Positions 41,144-47,824 of a DNA stretch of 47,824 nt are shown one piece after another (position 1 is the stretch's first letter; the number at the start of each line of letters is the position of its first letter). This DNA is from an uncultured Mycoplasmatota bacterium (GTDB lineage Bacteria; Bacillota_I; Bacilli_A; RF39; UBA660). The stretch spans positions 1 to 47,824 of the forward strand of contig CAMZCT010000011.1 in the NCBI GenBank assembly GCA_947305065.1, in the 5' to 3' direction. The notes under the pieces were generated by a model. The model had not been told where the DNA came from. It ran no database searches and saw only the letters and a list, made by a program, of their open reading frames with translations. The position numbers and the translations under genes are program-made.

Positions 41144-43144
41144 ATGGTAGTATTATCAAAAAAATTAAAGAAGGCTAACAAAGTTGAAAGATTCTTCTAT
41201 CATTTAACTTTATTAATATATATACTATGTTTTGGCTATTTTATATATGGCCTATTACATTTAGGAAAAATAGAAACCGCAATTAGAATAATAGTTATTA
41301 CTTTTTTTGGTATTTGGTTTTTAATATATCTTTTATCAGGAGTAATATCAATACTTAGTAAAAAGCATAAAACATTTATATTCTTAACAATCTTTTCTAT
41401 ATTACTATGTCCATTATTTGTGGTATCTTCATTCTATATTAATAAAATATATAACTCTATTAGTATAATGAATCGTAACACTGTTACATATACAAGTAAT
41501 TTAATAACTTTAAATGATGGAAAAATAACTAAAGATTCTGTTATAGGAATGATTAAATCACCAGAAGATATAGAAGGAAATCTTCTAGCTAAGAAATTAA
41601 TAAAAAAAGAGAATTTAAATAATACTGTTGAATATTATGATGAATATAACAAAATGTTACAAGACTTATATAATGGTGAAATAGATGGTTGTTTCGTATC
41701 AAGTAACTACCCTATTATATTTGGAAATACTGATGACTTTGCTAATATAGCTAATGAAGTAAAAGTTCAATATGAATATAGCGAAGATATGAAGAATGCT
41801 GATAATAAGAACATTAAAAATAGAGGCAAAGATTTAACAGAACCATTTACTATCCTATTAATGGGTGTTGATTCAGAAAAAGATGGATTAAAAGCTAATC
41901 AAGCCTTTAATGGTGACACTTTAATGCTTGTTACATTTAATCCTAAAACCTTAAATGCTACTATGTTTAGTATACCAAGAGATACTTGGGTACCAATTGC
42001 ATGTAATAATAATCGTGAAAACAAAATCAATTCATCTGCTGCATATGGTTCAAGTTGTGTTATTAAAACAATTCAAAATCTAACAGGTATAAATATTGAT
42101 TACTATGTTAAAGTTAACTTTAAAGGAGTTGTTGATTTAGTCAATGCTCTAGGAGGAGTTACTGTAGAAGTAGAAAGACCAGACTTCTGGTATATTGAAA
42201 ATGGTAAAGTATACCAAAATAAAGTGTGTGAACAAGATTCCAATCGTCGTTTTGGAAAAGATATAGTATGTATGGATTTAGGACTTCAAACCTTAAATGG
42301 TGAACAAGCCCTAGCCTATGCAAGATGTCGTCACTTATATGCTATATCAGATATAGCTCGTAACCAACATCAACAACAAATAATTGAAGCTTTAATAAAG
42401 AAAATAAAAGATTTAAGAAGTGTATCAGAATTTGAAAACTTATTAAATGCTGTATCACGTAACATTGAAACAAATATTACAACAAATCAAATGCTTTCAC
42501 TTTATGATGTAGCCAAAAATATGCTAGCTGATAAGTCAGGAACTAAAAACTTATCAATTCAAAAAACTTATTTAGCATATTATAATCTTGGTTTATCATA
42601 TACTTCAGCATTAGGTTATTATAAAGAATCATTAAATGCTATTGTAAAAGCTATGAAAATAAATCTAGAATTAGAAGAACCAGAAATAATTAAAACATTT
42701 GAGATTTCATATAGTGAAAACTATACTACTCCACTAATTGGTTATGGAATAACTGGTACTAGAAAACAAGTAATTCCCAACTACATAGGTTATGATAGTA
42801 CTTATGTAAGTAATTGGTGTCGAGATAACGGTATTGCCTGTAATTTTAATAAAGTGGATAGTACTGAACAATATGGACAAATACTTAAACAATCTGTATC
42901 AGGTGTTCTTCTTGATACTGTAAGTACCATCTCCTTTGATATAAGTAATGGTACTGTTATACAAAATACAATCGAAGAACCAGAAATAAAAACCCCTCCT
43001 AAAAAAGAAGAAAAAAAGGAAGAACCTAAGGAAGAAGAAAATAAAGAAGAACCAAAAGAAGAAGAGAAAAAAGACCCTGAACCTAATACTGATCCAGAAC
43101 CACCTGAAGAAGAACAGGGAAACACTGAAGAATCAACTGATTAA
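41144..43144 (+). CDS. LytR-CpsA-Psr (LCP) protein with PASTA-like domain
   Basis: 666 residues. LCP enzymes attach teichoic acid or polysaccharide from lipid carriers to peptidoglycan. Three N-terminal membrane helices (about 17-98) precede an accessory region and then the LCP domain (about 235-385): 'LLMGVDSE', 'SIPRDTWV' with the catalytic-site Arg, 'NKINSSAAYG', and 'LAYARCRHL'. A PASTA-like unit (about 535-600, 'VIPNYIGYDSTYV') and a Glu/Pro/Lys-rich tail end the chain. Start: ATG at 41144 lies seven bases after AAGGAG and downstream of the -10 box; longer readings would begin upstream of the promoter. It faces the TagO operon, its likely functional partner. Confidence 0.85.
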   Translation: MVVLSKKLKKANKVERFFYHLTLLIYILCFGYFIYGLLHLGKIETAIRIIVITFFGIWFLIYLLSGVISILSKKHKTFIFLTIFSILLCPLFVVSSFYINKIYNSISIMNRNTVTYTSNLITLNDGKITKDSVIGMIKSPEDIEGNLLAKKLIKKENLNNTVEYYDEYNKMLQDLYNGEIDGCFVSSNYPIIFGNTDDFANIANEVKVQYEYSEDMKNADNKNIKNRGKDLTEPFTILLMGVDSEKDGLKANQAFNGDTLMLVTFNPKTLNATMFSIPRDTWVPIACNNNRENKINSSAAYGSSCVIKTIQNLTGINIDYYVKVNFKGVVDLVNALGGVTVEVERPDFWYIENGKVYQNKVCEQDSNRRFGKDIVCMDLGLQTLNGEQALAYARCRHLYAISDIARNQHQQQIIEALIKKIKDLRSVSEFENLLNAVSRNIETNITTNQMLSLYDVAKNMLADKSGTKNLSIQKTYLAYYNLGLSYTSALGYYKESLNAIVKAMKINLELEEPEIIKTFEISYSENYTTPLIGYGITGTRKQVIPNYIGYDSTYVSNWCRDNGIACNFNKVDSTEQYGQILKQSVSGVLLDTVSTISFDISNGTVIQNTIEEPEIKTPPKKEEKKEEPKEEENKEEPKEEEKKDPEPNTDPEPPEEEQGNTEESTD

Positions 43145-43170
43145 AAGTACCAAAGGTACTTTTAATTTTT
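43143..43170 (+). terminator. Terminator of the LCP gene
   Basis: A perfect 9-bp stem AAAAGTACC/GGTACTTTT with a 3-nt loop, then AATTTTT. It overlaps the stop codon. Confidence 0.8.
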
Positions 43171-43189
43171 CAAGAAAAGAGGCGATAAT

Positions 43190-44041
43190 ATGAGAGAAGA
43201 AATATTTTATACAAACAAAGATATAAAAGATACTAAAATAGCTATCATAGCAGACATTCACTATAGTCCTACTTTTAAGGATAAAATACTTGATAATATC
43301 GCAAAACAAATAAATACTGCTAAACCTGATTATCTTATTATTGCCGGAGACATCTTAGATAGATCTAATTATGAATATCAAAAGATTATAGATTTTCTTA
43401 AAAATATTAGCCAAATAGCTACCGTAATCATCACCCTTGGTAATCATGATACATACGTAAAAAGTAGTAACGGAAAGGTTGTTAATGGGATTAATGAAGA
43501 TTTTATAAATAAAATAAAACAAATAAATAATACTTACATCCTTAGAGATGAAAAAATAATTATAGATAATATATGCTTTTACGGATTTGATCTATCGTTC
43601 TATCATTTCATCAAAGATAAAGAATCTTACTCTAGCTTCTGTCAAGAAATACCCAATTTAAAAACAAAATTAGATGATAATAACTATAATATTACAATCG
43701 TTCATAGTCCCGTTAATATTTATAGATTTATTAGTGAAAATCCAAATTGTAATCTAGCTAAAAGTAATCTAATAATATCAGGACATACCCATAACGGAAT
43801 CTTACCACACTGGATAACTAATATAATTAATAAATTATTTAAAACAAATCGTTCCTTAGCATCCCCTTATCGTTTCATTTTCCCTAAATATGCTCAAGGA
43901 AGAGTTTATAAACCAGTCGATGGTATAATCTATGAAGGATTACTAAAACTAAGTAAATCTTCTGGAATATTAAACATATTTGATTTTATATTTCATAAAA
44001 AAATTAAATTAATAACCATTAAAAAAAGAAAAACTGAATAA
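43190..44041 (+). CDS. Calcineurin-like metallophosphoesterase
   Basis: 283 residues, no membrane helix at the start. All metal-binding motifs are intact: 'ADIHYS' (21-26), GDILD (53-57), GNHD (84-87), His in 'VHSP', and 'SGHTHNG' (near residue 198). It is thus a probably active phosphoesterase, in contrast with the eroded relative at 25235-26194. The substrate is unknown. It follows the LCP gene by 45 bases, after that gene's terminator, with a GAGGCGAT ribosome-binding site; no clear promoter was found, so partial readthrough is possible. Confidence 0.85.
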   Translation: MREEIFYTNKDIKDTKIAIIADIHYSPTFKDKILDNIAKQINTAKPDYLIIAGDILDRSNYEYQKIIDFLKNISQIATVIITLGNHDTYVKSSNGKVVNGINEDFINKIKQINNTYILRDEKIIIDNICFYGFDLSFYHFIKDKESYSSFCQEIPNLKTKLDDNNYNITIVHSPVNIYRFISENPNCNLAKSNLIISGHTHNGILPHWITNIINKLFKTNRSLASPYRFIFPKYAQGRVYKPVDGIIYEGLLKLSKSSGILNIFDFIFHKKIKLITIKKRKTE

Positions 44042-44057
44042 TAGTTTTTCTTTTTTT
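44021..44057. terminator. Bidirectional terminator
   Basis: A perfect 15-bp stem (44021-44035 with 44043-44057) made of A/T-rich arms. It serves the phosphoesterase (+) and the HAM1-like gene (-). Confidence 0.8.
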
Positions 44058-44673
44058 AATATATCCTACTTAAAGTCTTACTTATCGCTTTATATCTATA
44101 TGTGTCATATAACTCTTCATCTGATAACTCATTAAATGCTACATTAGAATTTTCTAACATAAATACTGAATAAAAATAAGGTTTTGTTAACTTTCCTACT
44201 ATTTCTGTTGCTATAGTCCCATTACTTTCAACACTTTCTTGATGATATTCTCCATCTGGCATCATAATAGTTACACAACACCTATATTGCGCCCTTCTAT
44301 TATCTACCCCATTAAGTTTTCTTAATAGTTTTATAACACATTGATATTTTGGTAAACTAGGATCTAAAGCTATCTCATCATCAGCATATCTAGTAGTATA
44401 TATACCGGGTTCTCCATTTAAATAATCTACAAACGAACCAGCATCATCAGTCATAATTGGATACTCTATATGATGATCCTTACAAAAGGATAGAATAGCT
44501 TGAGCTTTAATTAATGAATTCTCCTGTAAAGTAGTTCCACTCTCTTCTATTTCTCCTCTATCCCAATAAATGTCTTCCATACTTAATACTTCTATATCAT
44601 AATTCATTTTGTTAATTATATTTTGCAAGTCTTCAACTTTTCTATTATTTGTTGTCCCAAATATTAATTTCAT
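44056..44673 (-). CDS. Non-canonical purine NTP pyrophosphatase (HAM1/RdgB family)
   Basis: About 205 residues; hydrolyses ITP, XTP or dITP to the monophosphate to keep damaged purines out of DNA and RNA. Motifs: 'LIFGTTNNRKVEDL' at the N-terminus, 'ESGTTLQENSLIKA', 'MTDDAGSFVDYLNGEPGIY' (acidic metal-binding region), and a late 'AFNELSDEE'. Several typical residues differ (for example 'TDDAGSF' for the usual 'ADDSGLE'), so specificity may differ. Start: ATG at 44673 follows GGGGTG; the longer reading starts with GTG within that site. A TATAAT (44691-44696) is just upstream. Confidence 0.85.
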   Translation of the reverse strand: MKLIFGTTNNRKVEDLQNIINKMNYDIEVLSMEDIYWDRGEIEESGTTLQENSLIKAQAILSFCKDHHIEYPIMTDDAGSFVDYLNGEPGIYTTRYADDEIALDPSLPKYQCVIKLLRKLNGVDNRRAQYRCCVTIMMPDGEYHQESVESNGTIATEIVGKLTKPYFYSVFMLENSNVAFNELSDEELYDTYRYKAISKTLSRIY

Positions 44674-44700
44674 ATAATACACCCCAAAAAATTATATCAT

Positions 44701-44726
44701 AAAAAAACAGATATTTTTATCTGTTT
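44701..44726 (-). terminator. Terminator of the LTA-synthase operon
   Basis: A 9-bp stem (44705-44713 with 44718-44726, loop TTTT), then T's on the minus strand, right after the stop codon at 44727. Confidence 0.8.
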
Positions 44727-45488
44727 CTATTTAAAAGCATCTAATTTAGGTTGATATTCAACAACACTCCATCTGTTGCCATCTTCCTTAGCCACAACAA
44801 CACTTCCTACTTTATCGTAGCCCATATCTTTACTATATTCCCATTCTAAGTTGATAACATATACTTTATCAACATCTTTTACACATTTACTTCTATCGTT
44901 ACTGCTAACCTCAAAACCCTCTCTACAAGCTCTTGTATCATTAGCTTCATTTACAGCTATATCTTCGATGAATTTATATACATCTTCTGTTGTATCTTTA
45001 ACAATTATACTCTTTACAATAGGTAATTCTTGTTTTCTATCTCCATATGTATCATCTTGTAAATTAGCATACATAGTATCCATTACTTTTAAATCGTACA
45101 TATCTACTTTAGTATTATAGAAGAATTCTCTTCCTCCTACATCATATTTATTAACTTTAGTACTGATAGTATATAAATCTATAATAAACATCTTAGCTAC
45201 TTCTTCAGCATAATCTTTATCATTTATTACTTCTTCATTTAATATCTTTTTTAGTTTTTCATACTCTTCTTTATATAATTCACTATCTCTATCACTAATA
45301 CTATAACCATAACTATCTATACTATCTAATACCTTGATAGTAACCTTTTTCTTTGTGTGTAAAGAAGTATAATAGTTGTATCCAAAATATCCTCCAACAC
45401 CTAAAATAATCAAGATAATTAGTACTATTAATATTATTTTCCAATTACTCTTCTTTTTAGGTTTTATTTTTCTTAATTTTTTACTCAT
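44727..45488 (-). CDS. Unknown membrane-anchored protein downstream of the LTA synthase gene
   Basis: About 253 residues. Very basic N-terminus ('KKLRKIKPKKK'), one membrane helix (about 17-40), then an extracellular alpha/beta region with two cysteines ('RACREGF', 'KCVKD') that may pair, ending in strands 'VYVINLEWEY' and 'SVVVAKEDG'. The family is not recognised; an NTF2-like shape is possible. Start: ATG at 45488 has TAGGA eight bases before it; the longer reading (45509) would overlap the upstream gene. Coupling to the LTA synthase gene suggests a role at the envelope. Confidence 0.6.
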   Translation of the reverse strand: MSKKLRKIKPKKKSNWKIILIVLIILIILGVGGYFGYNYYTSLHTKKKVTIKVLDSIDSYGYSISDRDSELYKEEYEKLKKILNEEVINDKDYAEEVAKMFIIDLYTISTKVNKYDVGGREFFYNTKVDMYDLKVMDTMYANLQDDTYGDRKQELPIVKSIIVKDTTEDVYKFIEDIAVNEANDTRACREGFEVSSNDRSKCVKDVDKVYVINLEWEYSKDMGYDKVGSVVVAKEDGNRWSVVEYQPKLDAFK

Positions 45489-45498
45489 TTTATCATTC

Positions 45499-47574
45499 CT
45501 ATTCTTCATTCACCACGATATTATCGCCTTCTTTTTTTATCAAATTATGAACAATAATATCATTAGAAACAGACAGTATATCTTCGGCTTGTTTCTTTAT
45601 ATCTTCTATATAATCCTCTTCTATTATAACATCTTCTTTTAATATTAAATAGTTATTTGCACTACTACTATAGTAAACCGAATTAGTAACAAAATTGCCA
45701 TTAGGGAAGACAACAAAATTATTATCTTTTACACTATAAATATCATGTCCTAAAGCATATTTATTAGTAAATCCCATCATATTTCCTAAAGTAGGTAATA
45801 TATCATACATTCCCATAGTATTCTCATTTATCCCTTTTATTCTTCTAGCAATACTCTTATTCTTTGTCCAGAATACCAAAGGAGTTCTTCTATTTATTTC
45901 ATGCTTAAAATTATTATAATCATAATAGTTTTCATCGCCTTCTTGATATACTTCACCAGTATCAGTATTATAATTATAATAATAAACATACTCATTTTTA
46001 TTCAATCTAGCATCATGATCCCCATAGAAGACAAACAAAGTATTATCATAATAATCACTCTTATTAATATAATCCATAAAAGTACCTAATGCCATATCTG
46101 AATAGTGAGCACTAATCAAATAATTACCTAATTTAGTTCCTTTTAAATAATTATCTGTCTTAGTAACCTTTTCACCTGTCTTCTCATCTACAGTTGTATA
46201 TGTATTTGTTAAATCTAATTCACCAAAATAATTATATAATTCTGGATTATAATCTGTTGCTGCAAATGGCGAATGATTAGATAATTGAATCAAAGTACCC
46301 ATATAGTGTTCATGTTCATTTTCTATCGCTTCTAACTTAGGTTGTAATTGTAAGAAGAAATCAACATCATTCAAACCTAATCCTAACCATCTAGGGTCAC
46401 TCTTATCACCAATATCAAATTGATCCTTAAATATCATTTCTTCATAACCTAAACTAGGATGCATATTATTTCTATTCCACATTGTAGAACTATTAGCATG
46501 AGCACTAAAAGTATAATATCCTTGTTCTTTTAATAACTTTTGTATCGTAACGTATTCTCTATCATAATAACTAACAAATACTGTACCACTACTAGCAGGC
46601 ATTAGAGAAGTCGCCCAAGTAAACTCCGTATCAGAACTAGTACCTACACTTATTTGTGGATAGAAATTATTAAAGTACATACCCTCTCTAACTAATTTAT
46701 TAAGAGTTGGAGTAATTTCTTGATTATTAATTTTTAAATCTACCAAGTAATTTTGTATACTTTCTAAATGTACAAAAATAACGTTCATTCCTTCAAATAC
46801 ATTAGTATATTTATTACTCTTCTTATTATCTAATTCTTTAAATCTTTCCCCATAATAATCCTTAAATTCTTTTGAAGCTTCCTCATATCCAAATAGCGAA
46901 CTTATCTTAGGAGTTAAACTCTGTACCAAGTCATTACCTTGATATAGTATTATTCCAAATCTTTGTACTATTAGTTCCCTATTCCATTGTTTAACTAATC
47001 GAGAAGCATCAGAAGCTGTAATACCTACAAGTGTAAAAGAAAGTATTATAATACCTACTAATATAGTAGATGAAAAAGCTTTTTTTCCTTTTTCTACCTT
47101 AGAAACATAAAAATAGTAATTATCATTTAAAAATAACTTATGAATAAAATGAAATAATATAGGGAATATAACATATATAAAGTCAATCACCCTAAACTTT
47201 TCAATCAAAGAATCCCCAACTGTTTCAATCTGAGACACTGTTGTAAGCAGACTAAAAGAAACAAAAGATGTATAAAATATGTAGTAAATCGAGTTAATAA
47301 CACACATAAGAGTATAGATTATTAACCAGTTACGATAATATTTATATCTTTTATTAGGTTTAATAAAAAAAGCAAAAGAACCTATTATTATAATTAAAGC
47401 TAAATCACAAATAAAAGGTTTATAATCAAAAACATTTTTAATAGTATTAGCTCTTATAATTATAGTTTCTGTTAATGCAAATAATACATATATAATAAAA
47501 AGTCTATTAGTAACTAAATATGAAACAACCCTTTTACTATTCTTCTTTATAAAAGCCGAAATTCTCTTTTTCAA
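45499..47574 (-). CDS. ltaS: LTA synthase family membrane sulfatase
   Basis: 691 residues. Five N-terminal membrane helices (within about 20-185), then an extracellular sulfatase-fold domain. Glu271 in 'VHLES' and Thr312 in 'SVGTSSDTEF' match the metal-binding Glu and catalytic Thr of LtaS, and 'FYGDHDARL' matches the later metal site. LtaS builds polyglycerol-phosphate lipoteichoic acid from phosphatidylglycerol, but the family also includes other transferases, so the exact product is not certain. The start codon is TTG (47572-47574) behind AAGGGA; no ATG is available nearby. It leads a two-gene operon with its own promoter. Confidence 0.85.
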   Translation of the reverse strand: MKKRISAFIKKNSKRVVSYLVTNRLFIIYVLFALTETIIIRANTIKNVFDYKPFICDLALIIIIGSFAFFIKPNKRYKYYRNWLIIYTLMCVINSIYYIFYTSFVSFSLLTTVSQIETVGDSLIEKFRVIDFIYVIFPILFHFIHKLFLNDNYYFYVSKVEKGKKAFSSTILVGIIILSFTLVGITASDASRLVKQWNRELIVQRFGIILYQGNDLVQSLTPKISSLFGYEEASKEFKDYYGERFKELDNKKSNKYTNVFEGMNVIFVHLESIQNYLVDLKINNQEITPTLNKLVREGMYFNNFYPQISVGTSSDTEFTWATSLMPASSGTVFVSYYDREYVTIQKLLKEQGYYTFSAHANSSTMWNRNNMHPSLGYEEMIFKDQFDIGDKSDPRWLGLGLNDVDFFLQLQPKLEAIENEHEHYMGTLIQLSNHSPFAATDYNPELYNYFGELDLTNTYTTVDEKTGEKVTKTDNYLKGTKLGNYLISAHYSDMALGTFMDYINKSDYYDNTLFVFYGDHDARLNKNEYVYYYNYNTDTGEVYQEGDENYYDYNNFKHEINRRTPLVFWTKNKSIARRIKGINENTMGMYDILPTLGNMMGFTNKYALGHDIYSVKDNNFVVFPNGNFVTNSVYYSSSANNYLILKEDVIIEEDYIEDIKKQAEDILSVSNDIIVHNLIKKEGDNIVVNEE

Positions 47575-47597
47575 AATAATCCCTTCTTTGTGTATTA

Positions 47598-47626
47598 ATT
47601 ATATCAAAACTATCTACTTCAATCAA
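47598..47626 (-). promoter_or_regulatory. Promoter of the LTA-synthase operon
   Basis: On the minus strand TTGATT (47621-47626), 17 bp, TATAAT (47598-47603). Confidence 0.7.
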
Positions 47627-47661
47627 TAATGATATATTTGCAGGAAAAGAGCTATTTATAC

Positions 47662-47690
47662 TTGCTATTTTCCCTATTTAATGGTAATAT
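47662..47690 (+). promoter_or_regulatory. Promoter of the tRNA gene
   Basis: TTGCTA (47662-47667), 17 bp, TAATAT (47685-47690), ten bases before the mature 5' end. Confidence 0.75.
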
Positions 47691-47700
47691 TTACTTACAT

Positions 47701-47775
47701 GCAGGTGTAGTACAACGGTTAGTATACAACCTTGCCAAGGTCGAGATGGCGGTTCGATTCCGCTCACTTGCTCCA
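47701..47775 (+). tRNA. tRNA-Gly (anticodon GCC)
   Basis: A complete 75-nt cloverleaf with encoded CCA. The acceptor stem GCAGGTG pairs with CACTTGC (one G-U), the anticodon loop reads TTGCCAA (GCC, glycine), and the T loop is GGTTCGATTCC. It has its own promoter and terminator, so it is a single-gene unit. Discriminator base T precedes CCA. Confidence 0.97.
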
Positions 47776-47784
47776 TTTGAAGAC

Positions 47785-47822
47785 AACTTACGGACTAATT
47801 AAAGTTCGTAAGTTTTTATTTT
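47785..47822 (+). terminator. Terminator of the tRNA gene
   Basis: An 11-bp stem (47785-47795 with 47804-47814, one G-T pair) followed by TTTTTATTTT. Confidence 0.85.
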
Positions 47823-47824
47823 GC

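Noticed and set aside
42802..43125. Minus-strand Ser/Gly-rich ORF
   Set aside because: Antisense of the Glu/Pro/Lys-rich tail of the LCP protein; no promoter or ribosome-binding site.

Overview
The window is very AT-rich, with short intergenic gaps, Gram-positive-type promoters (TTGACA/TATAAT with 16-17 bp spacers), a recurring AGGTGAT-type Shine-Dalgarno just before ATG, a T-box leader, and wall genes (LytR-CpsA-Psr protein, LTA synthase-type sulfatase, TagO/WecA-type transferase, N-acetylglucosaminidase). Together with pyruvate:ferredoxin oxidoreductase and a dockerin, this suggests an anaerobic, walled, low-GC Bacillota, probably a gut lineage near the Erysipelotrichia/Mollicutes-allied Bacilli. 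That placement is inference. Tryptophan is TGG, so this is not the Mycoplasma code, yet none of the 35 protein genes listed stops with TGA (20 TAA, 15 TAG).

Region 1-3250 is accessory and partly decayed. A leader peptide and attenuator precede a GNAT acetyltransferase and a P-loop protein. That cassette lies between two copies of a double AGGTGCT repeat. Then come a frameshifted remnant, an RBBP9/YdeN-like serine hydrolase and a frameshifted DUF2201-like metallopeptidase. Region 3250-9960 holds recG (-), a likely small RNA with its own promoter and terminator, a long Lys/Glu-rich repeat protein (+), and an operon of a small unknown gene, trxA and trxB (-).

Region 10058-23939 (-) is a Tad/Flp-like export locus: a membrane-anchored Cys-rich protein, a 2056-residue secreted protein with about 54 cysteines, a pseudopilin-like protein, CpaB, the CpaF/TadA ATPase with a long Ala/Pro/Thr tail, and TadB/TadC-like membrane proteins. 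After a terminator comes a separate exported protein with a TasA-like N-terminus. Divergent to this locus (+) are a membrane thioredoxin (CSHC), a CPBP protease, a phosphoesterase-like protein with an eroded metal site, and a stand-alone membrane EIIB domain.

Region 26565-41000 (-) holds a small unknown gene, tyrS with a compact T-box leader, a cadherin-like surface protein, a lysozyme-like membrane protein translationally coupled to pyruvate:ferredoxin oxidoreductase, and an envelope operon: glucosaminidase with dockerin, membrane protein with a cohesin-like domain, TagO/WecA-like transferase, and a HAD-GtrA fusion. A divergent promoter pair then leads to the LCP protein and an intact phosphoesterase (+). 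The window ends with a HAM1/RdgB-type pyrophosphatase, an unknown membrane protein and the LTA synthase-type gene (-), and a tRNA-Gly (+).

The main theme is the cell envelope: wall polymer attachment and hydrolysis, several modular surface proteins, and a dedicated export machine for cysteine-rich proteins with a candidate thiol oxidoreductase beside it.
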